64,000 bases of DNA from JACPPO01 sp965262505. Its GTDB lineage: Bacteria; Acidobacteriota; Vicinamibacteria; Vicinamibacterales; UBA2999. Shown in pieces: positions 40,899 through 49,551 of the stretch (within the stretch, counting starts at the first letter, position 1; the number at the start of each line of letters is the position of its first letter). The notes below the pieces were generated by a model, which searched no databases, was not told the DNA's origin, and saw only the letters and a program-made list of their open reading frames with translations. Position numbers and translations under genes: made by a program. The DNA is taken from contig CBDHFM010000021.1 in NCBI GenBank assembly GCA_965262505.1, positions 31,392 to 95,391 of the forward strand. The letters run 5' to 3'.

Positions 40899-41186
40899 AT
40901 GCCTAAGCCTGACGAACTAACCACCGCCGCCGCGCTTCGTGGGCAGGCGGCGAAGGCGCTCGACACCATGCGCGCCCGCATCGTCAAAGCGGACGAGGCG
41001 CGCACCGAGGCCGCGCACCAAGCGCGCGCCGCCCAAGTCGCCGAGGCCGCAACCGAGGCCGCGACCGCGAACACTCACGCGGCCGAGGCGTGGGATGCAC
41101 TCGCCACCTACGCCGCCAAGCAAGCGGCGGACGCTCGCCACGGCGCAGAGCTGGCCCAACGCACCCGCCGCCGTTGGGCGCGCTAA
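40899..41186 (+). CDS. Ala-rich coiled-coil protein
   Basis: The 95-residue protein (MPKPDELTTAAALRGQAAKA, TMRARIVKADEARTEAAHQA, and further Ala/Glu-rich helix) is probably one long coiled coil. GAAGGAG precedes it. Its stop codon TAA contains the TA where IS630 inserted; because the TA was duplicated, the codon is intact. Function is unknown; it is the last gene of the operon. Confidence 0.6.
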   Translation: MPKPDELTTAAALRGQAAKALDTMRARIVKADEARTEAAHQARAAQVAEAATEAATANTHAAEAWDALATYAAKQAADARHGAELAQRTRRRWAR

Positions 41187-42209
41187 AGCGCTTTTCGGAT
41201 AGCCCTTGTACTCGCTGGGCGGACCGTGGTACTCCTGCGTGCACAGATGCAGGAGGACCGATGCGCGCATATTCGATGGACTTACGCGAGCGGGCGTTGC
41301 TCGATAGCGATGCCGGGATGAAGGCCGCCGATGTCGCGACGAAGTACCGCGTGAGCGGGTCGTGGGTGCGGCTGTTGAAGCAACGGCGGCGCGAGACGGG
41401 TGAAGTGGCGCCGCGCGTCCAGCGTCACGGTCGACGCCCCATGCTCGAACCGCATCTCCACACCTTGGCGGCGCTCATCGCGGCACAGCCCGATCGCACG
41501 CTGGCCGAACTGAAGGACGCCCTCGCCACGCCCGCGAGTGTGCCGACGGTCTGGCGTGCCGTACACGCCCTCGGGTTGACCGTCAAAAAAAACGGTCCGT
41601 CCATCCGAACACGATCGGCCTGACGTCGCGGCGGCGCGCGGCGCGTGGCATGCGGCGGCGCCGACCTGGGATCCGACCCACCTCGTGTTTCTGGACGAAA
41701 CCGGCATCACCAACAATCTGCTCCGACGATTCGGCCGCGCCCCGCGCGGGGCGCGTGTCCACGACCACACCCCCGGCGGGCGCTGGCAGACTAGCACGTT
41801 TCTCGCCGCGTTGCGGGTTACAGGACTGACGGCCCCGGGGGTCTTCGACGGCGCGATCGATGGCGAGAGCTTCCGGGCCTACATCGAACAGATCTTGGTG
41901 CCGACCCTGCACCCCGGCGACCTCGTCATCGCCGACAACCTCGGCGCACACAAGGTCGCCGGTATCCAGCGAGCCATCCAGGCTGCCGGGGCCACGCTCT
42001 GGTATCTGCCGCCCTATAGCCCGGACCTCAATCCCATCGAGCTGTGCTTCGCGAAGCTGAAGGCTCTGGTCCGCACCGCTCGCTGTCGCAGCACCGAGAC
42101 GCTCTGGCCGTTCCTCGGCGAGTGCCTGGCGCACTTCAGTCCGGACGAATGCCGGAACTACTTTCGGCACTGCGGCTACGGCGGTGCCACACGGTCATGA
42201 AAAGCGCTG
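41186..42209 (+). mobile_element. IS630-family insertion sequence, 1024 bp
   Basis: Terminal inverted repeats are (A/C)AGCGCTTTTC at both ends, and the element is flanked by the TA target duplication typical of IS630 (41184-41185 and 42210-42211). It contains one transposase gene in two frames and appears complete. The insertion is in the stop codon of the preceding gene. Confidence 0.9.
41261..42200 (+). CDS. IS630 transposase, two frames joined at an A8 run
   Basis: The first frame (MRAYSMDLRERALLDSDAGM, YRVSGSWVRLLKQ) carries the helix-turn-helix region and ends soon after eight consecutive A residues at 41585-41592. In the +1 frame the protein continues without a gap: KKTVRPSEHDRPDVAAARGA, LVFLDETG (first Asp), VIADNLGAHK (second Asp) and YSPDLNPIELCFAKLK (Glu). 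The DDE triad is complete. The A-run suggests expression by ribosomal or transcriptional slippage, known in other IS630 elements; a plain frameshift mutation is the alternative. Confidence 0.85.
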
Positions 42210-42287
42210 TAAGTGTGTTGCAATCGCGTGCAGCACCCGGCCCGAGGCGGAACGCCCGTGAGCTTGTCTTGGGTGCGGTCATCCATG

Positions 42288-42480
42288 CTTCAGTTCCGAT
42301 ACTGGAAGCTCGACCGCCCCGGCCGCCGCCTCGGCCACCTAGTCAACACCGTGCAGGGCCAGTCCGGCTCGCGGTGTGGGCCTACGGGTGCTCACCGGGT
42401 AAGGCGCGCAGATCGACACCACCACCGCCGCCAGCCGCCTCGTGTTCGGCATCTTCGCGGCGCGTTCACCCCCTCCCAGG
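42288..42480 (+). pseudogene. serine recombinase middle-part remnant
   Basis: Across frames the sequence reads FRYWKLDRPGRRLGHLVNTV, then RGVGLRVLTG, a stop in place of Gln, and GAQIDTTTAASRLVFGIFAA. These are the consecutive motifs of a Tn3-type resolvase (WKLDRLGRSxxxLV, GxxxxSxxxxIDTTTxxGRLxFxxFAA). The N- and C-terminal parts are absent. Confidence 0.75.
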
Positions 42481-42838
42481 CCCACCGCCTGAGTGAGACG
42501 TCCGGTCTCGACACGCCGCGCGACGGCCGTATCAAGCACCGCCTCAACCCCGCCGGCGAGCTCGTGGCATGGCTGCCGCAAGACCAGCGCGACCGCGTGA
42601 TCGCTGGCCGGCGCTGACCTCTCGTGTCGGGCACATCGGCCGTCCGCGTGCCATCGAGGGTGGCCGCGCCGGACCGCTGCGCCAGCTCGCTCCGCTCCAG
42701 GGCTGGCACAGGTCCGGCTCGTGCGGCCCCTCGTCTCTCCGGCGGCGCGGCTTGGCCGACTCCCCCCGGGTATCCCGGCGTGCGGGTGTCCCTCGTCAGT
42801 GAGGACACACCGCCACCGAAAACCCGAAGGAGAGACCA
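42481..42838 (+). other. unassigned stretch, possible gene tail
   Basis: A plus-strand frame ending at 42617 reads TPSQAHRLSETSGLDTPRDG, then IKHRLNPAGELVAWLPQDQR and DRVIAGRR before its stop. It looks protein-like but has no start and no recognised family. From 42618 to 42838 no gene is supported. Confidence 0.35.
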
Positions 42839-43069
42839 ATGCCCGATACGATCATCACGCTCACCATGGGCCAGGCTCAGCGCCGCATCAACACCTATTG
42901 CTACGTCACCGAGCCCGAGCCCGATGCCGTCGAACGGCTGACCCGCGGCGCACTCTTGCTGTACCACACGCCGAGCCGCGACCTCGTGGAGTTTGAGTGC
43001 GACGTGTACGGCGAGCCCGTGTCCTGGCTGTCGCTGGATGAAATCGATGCGCTCGTCTACGGCGGGTAA
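42839..43069 (+). CDS. small acidic protein of unknown function
   Basis: The 76-residue protein (MPDTIITLTMGQAQRRINTY, then DAVERLTRGALLLYHTPSRD) starts at an ATG preceded by AAGGAG. It is acidic with several Tyr/Trp and no membrane helix. It lies upstream of origin 2. The family is not recognised. Confidence 0.6.
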   Translation: MPDTIITLTMGQAQRRINTYCYVTEPEPDAVERLTRGALLLYHTPSRDLVEFECDVYGEPVSWLSLDEIDALVYGG

Positions 43070-43296
43070 GCCCGCCAGCCGATCGGCCGGCCTTCACCGT
43101 AGCGGACGGCGCCGCCGTGAAAACGCCCGGCTCGTGAAGGCGATCCGGGATGTTTTAGGTGGGGTGTTGCCGGAGCGTAACAGCCGTTCGGGAGTAACAC
43201 TGAGGAAAATCCGCAGTCTGGCGTCAATCTTCTCACTCGTTCCCTTAATTCGAGTCCGGGTCGGTCGGGTTTCCAGTCCTTCTAACCCAAAGATGA
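43070..43296. other. no gene recognised
   Basis: This spacer before origin 2 shows no coding sequence that can be supported. Confidence 0.3.
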
Positions 43297-43482
43297 ACAG
43301 GCCAACGGCCTGTACGTACTTGAAGGGTTGTACTACTTGATCTGTACTATATGTACGTGGGTGACGTGTTTAACCGATAGATCGGGCCGAATAGGTGACG
43401 TGTTTAACCGATAGATCGGGGCCGAGCAGGTGACGTGTTTAACCGATGGAAAACTTCTGAAATAATAGGGTTTTGTGGAAAA
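43297..43482. other. iteron replication origin 2
   Basis: It has the same dyad ACAGGCCAACGGCCTGT as origin 1 (43297-43313), then three direct repeats GGTGACGTGTTTAACCGAT(A/G)G at 43360-43380, 43394-43414 and 43429-43449 (34-35-bp spacing), an AT-rich stretch, and a DnaA-box-like TGTGGAAAA at 43474-43482. The iteron sequence differs from origin 1, so the two replicons should be compatible. The cognate rep is at 43609-44601. Confidence 0.85.
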
Positions 43483-43608
43483 CCCAAGGTCGAGGCGCTG
43501 GGCAACCTCAGGAGCCGCTTTTTTGGTTAGGCTGGCCAAAGCGGGACACCCCGAGGCCGATTGCCTCTCACGGGCCAACCTCGCAGCAAATACGCGCGGC
43601 GGGCTGGC

Positions 43609-44601
43609 CTACTCGCTGATGAGCCGGAGTGGTGCCGGCGGGATGCGCGGCGGCGACGGTGACACGACGAGCCCACCCGTCACCGTGTGGTAATTCAGAT
43701 CCGGCCACGCGCTCTTGATTTTCTTCAACTCGCGCAGACAATCCCGACGGAAAGCCTGTTGAGCGACTTTGCTCGCCCGGTCCGGCTCCGCGCCGAACTG
43801 CCGATAGAGCTGCTTCCACGAGAGGGTTAATGGAGCCTTGAGCGAGAAGGTGCGATACACGAGCCAGAAGTACAGATCGAGGCCGAGCGGCGACCGCTTG
43901 AGCGCCTTGAGGGTGTGCAGGTCGAGCGGTACAGGGTGCGCGATGATCTCCTGAAAGAACTTCTCGCCAAGCTCGATCGTGCTGTCCCACAACACGGGTG
44001 CGGCGGGCCGCTTCGCGTTCCACCAATAGTCCGCGCGATCCGCGACGAGTGAACTCACCCGCGACTCGTGCTCTTCGTCCTCATAGACCAGCGTGACCGT
44101 GCACCCGAACAGCCGGCGCATTTGATTCTTGAGCCGCGTCCGCTCCGCGTTCGCCCCGCCACTCCGATCCTCCAGGCCGAGCTTGCGCATGAACTCGTAC
44201 AACGACCGGCCGAGTACCAGTTCGCGCCGCTGCGTCCGCACCGCTTCGGAGCAGACCCACGCCAGGAGCAGACGCGGGAGGTTACCGAAGGGCAGCTTTT
44301 CCCCGGCGCTGACCGTCACGTAGAGCGTGTACGGCCCATTGCGCCGGACGTACTGAAGCCGGGTTTTTGGGTTCGTGCGCGGCAGCGAGCAGAGGGCGAG
44401 CAACCGCGCCATGAAGCCCATGTCGGCGTCCGCTTCGCTCGCCTCAATGAGCTGATTAACCTGGTGGAGCGTGGTGAAGTGGTGCCGAGCTTGAGGTGTG
44501 GCGGCGTGGGGAGTTAGGGCGCGACCACCGGGCAGCGATAGCCCGTCGGCCATGTCGCCGATGGGCACGAACCCGCTGACGGGTCGAGAAGGGTCGCTCA
44601 T
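43609..44601 (-). CDS. plasmid replication initiator (RepA-like), locus 3
   Basis: The 330-residue protein is a full-length relative of the Rep at 11433: SGFVPIGDMADGLSLPGGRA, FMARLLALCSLPRTNPKT, GPYTLYVTVSAGEKLPFGNL, LLLAWVCSEAVRTQRRE, GLDLYFWLVYRTFSLK and a PSPPRIPPAPLRL end. It starts at ATG 44601. It should recognise the iterons at 43360-43449. With the flanking par genes it makes the most complete replicon in the window. Confidence 0.9.
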   Translation of the reverse strand: MSDPSRPVSGFVPIGDMADGLSLPGGRALTPHAATPQARHHFTTLHQVNQLIEASEADADMGFMARLLALCSLPRTNPKTRLQYVRRNGPYTLYVTVSAGEKLPFGNLPRLLLAWVCSEAVRTQRRELVLGRSLYEFMRKLGLEDRSGGANAERTRLKNQMRRLFGCTVTLVYEDEEHESRVSSLVADRADYWWNAKRPAAPVLWDSTIELGEKFFQEIIAHPVPLDLHTLKALKRSPLGLDLYFWLVYRTFSLKAPLTLSWKQLYRQFGAEPDRASKVAQQAFRRDCLRELKKIKSAWPDLNYHTVTGGLVVSPSPPRIPPAPLRLISE

Positions 44602-44762
44602 CGTTCCAGAAGGAGGACCAATGTTCTCAGCTCACCATACTAGGGCAAAATCGCTGCATGAGTACGTGAAACCCTCGGGGAGGGCGAGCCCGTGCTCGAC
44701 GTGGACTCTGTTGAATATACGGTTTACACTCATATACTCATCTGCTAATTTACTCATATGTG
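44602..44762. promoter_or_regulatory. rep promoter region with TACTCAT-type repeats
   Basis: This 160-bp gap between the ribbon-helix-helix gene and rep contains repeated ACTCAT (three times at about 44727-44758) and TGCTAAT (twice). Related ACTCA(A/T)AT repeats occur before parA at 45650-45677. They are candidate binding sites for the ribbon-helix-helix protein, controlling rep or acting as centromere. A GAAGGAGG-like site near the rep start lies on the other strand and has no clear role. Confidence 0.5.
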
Positions 44763-44978
44763 CTAATCATCAGATAATGCAGGGAAATGCTGCTCGAGGA
44801 GTTGGGTCACGGCCGCGGACATGGCGATTCCCTGCCGGGCACAGGACACCTTGAGCCGCGCGTGCAAGTCAATTGACACATCCACGTTCAAACGCTTCGT
44901 CGCCCGTGGCGGCACGACGGCGCGATCGCCAACCGTCTGTCGACGGGGTCGCTGGCCCCACTTAGCGGTGTTGGGCAT
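44763..44978 (-). CDS. ribbon-helix-helix centromere-binding protein (locus 3)
   Basis: The 71-residue protein has a basic flexible N-terminus (MPNTAKWGQRPRRQTVGDRA) and a ribbon-helix-helix end (KRLNVDVSIDLHARLKVSCA, AMSAAVTQLLEQHFP). It overlaps the end of parA by 17 bases. It is the likely ParG-type partner, binding the repeats on either side of the par genes. Confidence 0.8.
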   Translation of the reverse strand: MPNTAKWGQRPRRQTVGDRAVVPPRATKRLNVDVSIDLHARLKVSCARQGIAMSAAVTQLLEQHFPALSDD

Positions 44979-45618
44979 GCCGCTCCTCCTCCTGTAAGGC
45001 AATCGCTCGGATCTCGTCCGTGAGCGTCACAATGTCACTGGCAGCTGGCCCGGACGGTTTCGTGTCGAGCGCCGTCTGGCCGACGCGTAGCGCCGCGGCA
45101 TATTCCGTGCGGTTGTGAATGGCCGTGGTGAGCACAGGCTGCGGAAAGGCCGCGAGCGCGTCGCGCACCTCGCCCCCGAGCCGGGTGCCGAGAAACAGGC
45201 GATTGACGACGAAGCGCGCATCCACCGGCTTGAGGACCGCGCATTCCTCGACCAGCGTGAGGATGTCCTGCGCCGCCCACACGTCAAACGGCGACGGCTG
45301 GACCGGGATCAGGACGATATCGCTGGCGGCAATCGCTGATTTGGCCAAGTCGTTGGCGCGGGGCGGGCCATCAATCACCACCCAGTCGTAGTGACGCCCG
45401 ATAACGGGAATCTCTCGGTGTAGACGCGTCTTGGCTAAGCCGATCACGGGGAAGGCGCCGTCCGCGGCGCGCTGCTCCTGCCAGTCGAGCGCGGACCCCT
45501 GTGGATCGGCGTCAACGAGCAGCACGGTCCCGGCGCGGGACAGCGCGGTGGCCACGTGGATCGCTAGCGTGGTCTTGCCGACGCCGCCTTTCTGGTTGAG
45601 CCACGAAAGGACAATCAT
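44962..45618 (-). CDS. parA: ParA partition ATPase (locus 3)
   Basis: The 218-residue ATPase begins MIVLSWLNQKGGVGKTTLAI, followed by LLVDADPQGSALDW and WVVIDGPPRANDLAKSAI, VLIPVQPSPFDVWAAQ and the family C-terminus. It is a small type Ib ParA, intact. A perfect palindrome lies eight bases before its start codon. Confidence 0.95.
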   Translation of the reverse strand: MIVLSWLNQKGGVGKTTLAIHVATALSRAGTVLLVDADPQGSALDWQEQRAADGAFPVIGLAKTRLHREIPVIGRHYDWVVIDGPPRANDLAKSAIAASDIVLIPVQPSPFDVWAAQDILTLVEECAVLKPVDARFVVNRLFLGTRLGGEVRDALAAFPQPVLTTAIHNRTEYAAALRVGQTALDTKPSGPAASDIVTLTDEIRAIALQEEERHAQHR

Positions 45619-45625
45619 CGCGGTG

Positions 45626-45677
45626 CATCATATGATGAAGTGCTTAAATACTCAAATGTGTTAAAAACTCAAATGTG
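45626..45677. promoter_or_regulatory. parA operator: palindrome and two direct repeats
   Basis: CATCATATGATG, a perfect 12-bp palindrome, is at 45626-45637. Two copies of ACTCAAATGTG follow at 45650-45660 and 45667-45677, 17 bp apart. Position directly upstream of parA and relatedness to the ACTCAT repeats after the operon suggest regulator and centromere sites. Confidence 0.6.
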
Positions 45678-45812
45678 TAAATCAGACAGACACCAAGGCC
45701 GACCCATCATCGACGACGTGGCCGCCTGTCGCTCCTGGGGCGCCGGGTTGAGCACTCCCAGGTAAGATGGCTGTAGAAACGCTCATGTGTCTATGTGTGG
45801 GAGGATCGACCT

Positions 45813-46049
45813 ATGAGCAGATGGAGCTTGTCCATCCCTGAAGAGACGAACCTGGCGGTTCGCACCTTTCTTGCGCGCAAGGGGGGCAAGAAAGGAGACC
45901 TCTCCAGGTTCGTTGATGAGGCCGTGCGCCGCCGCGTGCTGGATCTGACCGTGTGCCAGATCAAGGATCGCAATGCGCGGGATGACCAACAGGACATCCT
46001 CGACCTGATCGACGACGAGGTGGACGCCGCACGTGCGGCTCGTTCTTGA
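45813..46049 (+). CDS. ribbon-helix-helix antitoxin (XACb0070-like)
   Basis: From ATG 45813 the 78-residue protein reads MSRWSLSIPEETNLAVRTFL, then GGKKGDLSRFVDEAVRRRVL, the pattern of ribbon-helix-helix antitoxins that accompany PIN_3-type toxins, and ends acidic. It overlaps the toxin start by 17 bases. A longer frame from 45795 is less likely. Confidence 0.8.
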   Translation: MSRWSLSIPEETNLAVRTFLARKGGKKGDLSRFVDEAVRRRVLDLTVCQIKDRNARDDQQDILDLIDDEVDAARAARS

Positions 46050-46464
46050 TACCAACATCCTGGTCGGCGCCCTCATCACCACGGGCACCCCGCCGGACAG
46101 GCTGTCTCAGGTGTGGCTGCGGGGCGACATCGAACTCGTGACGTCCACGGCACAAATAGCCGAGATCGCCGATGTGCTCGCCCGACCCCGTCTGCAAAAG
46201 TTTCTGGACCTTGACGAAGCCGCGGTCATCGTTCAAAACATCGGGGCGCGGGCTCTTGTCCTTGACGAGCCGCCTGGGGTGAATCTGTCCCCCGACTCAA
46301 AAGACAACCCGATTTTGGCCGCCGCAGTCGCCGGAAAGGCCAACCTGATCGTCTCCGGCGACAAGAGACACATGCTCGCTCTTGAAAAGGTCAAAGGCAT
46401 TCCTGTCGTGACCGCCCGCGACGCCCTGGCGCGAATCAGTCACTTAATTACTCATTTGGATTAA
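46033..46464 (+). CDS. PIN-domain toxin (PIN_3 type)
   Basis: The 143-residue protein (GTG start) reads MRLVLDTNILVGALITTGTP (first Asp), has AEIADVLARPRL (Glu) and SPDSKDNPILAAAVAGKANL IVSGDKRHML (further Asp residues), a complete PIN active site. RNase toxin function is inferred from the family and the adjacent antitoxin. Confidence 0.85.
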   Translation: MRLVLDTNILVGALITTGTPPDRLSQVWLRGDIELVTSTAQIAEIADVLARPRLQKFLDLDEAAVIVQNIGARALVLDEPPGVNLSPDSKDNPILAAAVAGKANLIVSGDKRHMLALEKVKGIPVVTARDALARISHLITHLD

Positions 46465-46593
46465 TACTCATACAAGTAATTGAAATATCGTTCGAGATTT
46501 TAGGAGGCGTAGCGACCGGCAGCCGGGACGCGAGACGACGGCCAAGTTCCGACGGGGCGATCACGGCGAGCGAATCTTTCATGTTAACGGGAC

Positions 46594-46809
46594 TTATGGC
46601 GAAGGATATACACGGGCCAAAGTCAGCTGGTCCGGCGTCCCGTGGACGCTGACCTCCCACTCGGGCAGGGACTTCAGAGCGATTTGCTCGTCGACCCAGT
46701 CGGGCGGGTTGAGCCACCGGGCGCGCAACTCGACGAGGCGGCGGGCTTCCCGAGGCTTCCGATTGTGACCTACGACCCGAAGGAACCGCGCGGAAACAGC
46801 GGCGTCCAC
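46594..46809 (-). pseudogene. restriction-modification methyltransferase fragment
   Basis: The minus-strand frame contains RRLVELRARWLNPPDWVDEQ, a segment typical of the C-terminal part of large class I SAM-dependent DNA methyltransferases of type IIL/IIG-like systems (LVxLRDxWLNPP). Start and catalytic motifs are absent. It is a remnant of a restriction-modification gene. Confidence 0.6.
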
Positions 46810-47203
46810 GGGTGCCCCGCCGTAATCACATTCTTCGAGTCAACGACGAGCGGTTGCAGCCATCTGAACCGGCGCAGGCTACCGCTCCAACGCACTCTAC
46901 CGGCCCGCTGCCAGTCAGGGCCGTGCCGGGCGAGGGCGGCGGCGTCACGGCCGGGGCCAGTCCTGGTCCTCGCGGGCGACGGGCGCCGGCCGCCCAGTGT
47001 GGGCGCCGCGGCCCCTGGTGCCGGCGCGGGGGCCGTCGCCTGTGCGCACCGTCCCATAACCCCCTTTATGGGACCCTCGACCCCGACCCGCCCGCAGCTT
47101 GTGTATTAGACGGTCATCTACTAACATAGCGTACAGGATGTGCGCCAGACATCTTCCCAACTCGCACTCGCCGCAGGGGTTGTAGCCGACACGGCGCTAC
47201 CAG
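46810..47203. other. no gene recognised
   Basis: No supported coding sequence. Frames crossing the stretch are low-complexity Arg/Pro/Gly shadows. A promoter for the integrase pair that follows may lie near 47100-47200. Confidence 0.3.
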
Positions 47204-47725
47204 ATGCCGGCCAAGCCCAGGTGGCTCCTCGCTATCCCCGACGCCATCCGCCAGCTCGAGGCGCTGGACCGCGAGTGGCTCACGCGCGGCGACGTCGAGC
47301 AGCTCTTCGGCGTCTCGAGAGCCCGGGCGGCGACGCTCATGCAGACCTTCGGGGCCGAGCTCACCGGCCACCAGAGAACGCTCCCGAGAACACAGCTCCT
47401 CCGCCAGCTCCGGAAACACCGGGCGCGGGCCGCCTTCCGCGGCGAAGCAGACCGCCGGGAGCGGCTCCTGACCGAGCTCCGGACGGCGCGGCTGACCGGG
47501 ATCCGAGTGGCCGTGCCCGTCGAGGCGCTCGAGGCGCGCCTCTCGGGCCTGCCCGCGGGCGTGTCGGTCGAGCCCGGCCGGATCGAGGTGCGCTTCCGCG
47601 GCGCGCAGGACGCCGTCGGGCGGCTCTTCGCGCTCGCCCAGGCGCTGACGAACGACTACGAGCGCTTCGAGGAGTTGGTCGAGGGGGGAGACCTGGCAGG
47701 CGGCGGGGGAGAGGTGCGGGAATGA
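47204..47725 (+). CDS. helix-turn-helix-like protein coupled to an integrase
   Basis: The 173-residue protein has a possible helix-turn-helix near the N-terminus (LTRGDVEQLFGVSRARAATL MQTFG) and an Arg/Glu-rich helical body, then a beta-like segment (VSVEPGRIEVRF) and helix. Its stop overlaps the integrase ATG. I do not recognise the family; it may be a recombination directionality factor or regulator. The GC content is even higher here than in neighbours, suggesting separate origin. Confidence 0.55.
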   Translation: MPAKPRWLLAIPDAIRQLEALDREWLTRGDVEQLFGVSRARAATLMQTFGAELTGHQRTLPRTQLLRQLRKHRARAAFRGEADRRERLLTELRTARLTGIRVAVPVEALEARLSGLPAGVSVEPGRIEVRFRGAQDAVGRLFALAQALTNDYERFEELVEGGDLAGGGGEVRE

Positions 47726-48708
47726 ACGAAGACGTCGTGCTGGTCGAGCGGACGGACATTGCGCGCACGGCGCGCGCGCAGCGGGCCGAGCTCGTGCTGC
47801 CGCGGCTGATCGTCGACGCGGGGCCCGCGGCGGTGGAGAAGTTTCTCGAGTTTTTCGCCGCGCGGATCGCGAACCGGCGCACGCGCGCGGCGTACGGGCA
47901 GGCCGTGGGGCAGTTCCTGGCGTGGTGCGCGGCGCGGGGCCTGGGGCTCCAGGCGGTCTCGCCGCTGCACGTGGCGGCCTACATCCGGACCCACCCCGGG
48001 TCGGCGCCCACCGTCAAGCAGCACCTGGCGGCCATCCGCATGCTCGGCGACTGGCTCGTCGTCAGCCAGGTCCTGCCGGTGAACCCGGCGGCGGCCGTCC
48101 GGGGCCCCACGCACGTGGTGACGACGGGCGCGACGCCGGTGCTCGCGCCAGCCGAGGCGCGCCGGCTCCTCGAGGCGATCGACACGGGCACGCTCGCCGG
48201 CCGGCGCGACCGGGCGCTCGTCTCGGTGATGCTCTACAGCTTCGCGCGGGTGAGCGCGGTCAGCGGCATGCGGCGGCAGGACTACTTCCGGCAGGAAAGC
48301 CGTGGGTGGCTCCGGCTCCACGAGAAGGGCGGCCGGCGGCACGATGTCCCGGCCCACCATCAGGCGGCCGCGGCGCTCGACGACTACCTCGAGGCGGCCG
48401 GGCCGGGCGACGCGACGGCGGCGCTCTTCCAGAGCGTCGACCCCGCGGGGCGGCGGCTGACGGGCCGGGCGCTCTCGCGCCGTCTCGTCCTGGCCATGAT
48501 CAAGCGGCGGGCGGCGGCGGCGGATCTGCCGCCCTCGACCTGCTGCCACACGTTCCGGGCGACGGGGATCACGGCGTATCTGTCGAATGGCGGCACGCTC
48601 GAACACGCGCAGCAGATCGCCGGGCACGCCTCCCCGAAGACCACGAAGCTCTACGACCGGACGGCAAACACGATCACCATCGACGAGATCGAGCGCATCG
48701 TGATCTAG
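47722..48708 (+). CDS. XerC/D-like tyrosine recombinase
   Basis: The 328-residue protein has a SAM-like core-binding domain (RIANRRTRAAYGQAVGQFLA, PTVKQHLAAIRMLGDWLV) and a catalytic domain with Arg in YSFARVSAVSGMRRQDY, Lys in HEKGGRRHDVPAH, HTFRATGITAYLSNGG (H-x-x-R), AGHASPKTTKLYDRT (His and Tyr). All catalytic residues are there. It lacks the DUF4102 domain of the other integrases here and is of a different type. Confidence 0.9.
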   Translation: MNEDVVLVERTDIARTARAQRAELVLPRLIVDAGPAAVEKFLEFFAARIANRRTRAAYGQAVGQFLAWCAARGLGLQAVSPLHVAAYIRTHPGSAPTVKQHLAAIRMLGDWLVVSQVLPVNPAAAVRGPTHVVTTGATPVLAPAEARRLLEAIDTGTLAGRRDRALVSVMLYSFARVSAVSGMRRQDYFRQESRGWLRLHEKGGRRHDVPAHHQAAAALDDYLEAAGPGDATAALFQSVDPAGRRLTGRALSRRLVLAMIKRRAAAADLPPSTCCHTFRATGITAYLSNGGTLEHAQQIAGHASPKTTKLYDRTANTITIDEIERIVI

Positions 48709-48797
48709 GCGGTGATTGTGTTGTCAGGCAGGTCGTGTCCGACAGGGCTGAGACCATCGGCGGTGATGGCGTGGTTTTGGTCGCGTTCGTGGTTGCC

Positions 48798-48986
48798 TTA
48801 GTAGACCTTTAGTGGGGGATAGTCGCGCAAGTCGTGATCGATCCCGACCACCCCCTCCACGACCCCGTCCCAGCATGGGCCACAAATGCGATGTGTGTCG
48901 TCACTGTCGCGACACGCGTCCGCGCGACTGATTGCCTTGACCAGTGCCTCAAGCTTCTCGTCGTCTACCTGCACGAACTCAGCCAT
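48798..48986 (-). CDS. small acidic protein of unknown function
   Basis: The 62-residue protein (MAEFVQVDDEKLEALVKAIS, CRDSDDTHRICGPCWDGVVE) has an AGGGAG ribosome-binding site before its ATG and a CxxC-like motif. It is acidic and not recognised. Coding is plausible from the start context only. Confidence 0.4.
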   Translation of the reverse strand: MAEFVQVDDEKLEALVKAISRADACRDSDDTHRICGPCWDGVVEGVVGIDHDLRDYPPLKVY

Positions 48987-49209
48987 CTTCTACGCTCCCT
49001 TGATACCGTCGATCAGTTCGTCCAACTCGTTAACTTGTTCGAGGGGACGGCATGAGACGGAGCCCGGCCAACTCGACCAATCGCGCTCTTGCCGCTTTTG
49101 GAAAGTTGCAACACATCCCCACGAATCGCACGATCTGCTGACACGCGAGCAAGGCTAACATCGCCGAGATGGCAACCGCGAGGCGGTCCGTGCGAGATAC
49201 ACCGTACCT

Positions 49210-49551
49210 TTAGGCAGCGAACATTTCTTGCAGTATTCGCAGCACCTCGGTCACTGTCGCGGGTGTAAGTCGTCCAAGCCTCTTCGTTAATCGTCCGGTG
49301 TCAACCGTTCGGAGCTGATCTACGGCGACGAATCCAGACCGTTTCTGGAACCGACATGGCACCCGCCACGGATAGGCGTGTCCGCTGGTGGTCATCGGGG
49401 CCACGATCGCGGTGCGAAGATGCTGATTAAGCTCCTGGGGCGAGATGACGAGGCAGGGGCGTGTCTTCCGTATCTCGCTACCGGTCGTCTGGTCCAGGTT
49501 TACGAGATGAACGTCACCACGCGTGAGGACGAGGCGGGCTACCACTCCCAC
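49210..49551 (-). CDS. MazF/PemK-like mRNA interferase
   Basis: The 113-residue protein has the PemK/MazF pattern: RGDVHLVNLDQTTGSEIRKT RPCLVIS, TAIVAPMTTSGHAYPWRVPC and GFVAVDQLRTVDTGRLTKRL. The R-P-C/S-L-V-I-S and D-Q-L-R motifs are the functional core. It starts at a GTG inside the end of the antitoxin gene. Confidence 0.9.
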   Translation of the reverse strand: MGVVARLVLTRGDVHLVNLDQTTGSEIRKTRPCLVISPQELNQHLRTAIVAPMTTSGHAYPWRVPCRFQKRSGFVAVDQLRTVDTGRLTKRLGRLTPATVTEVLRILQEMFAA

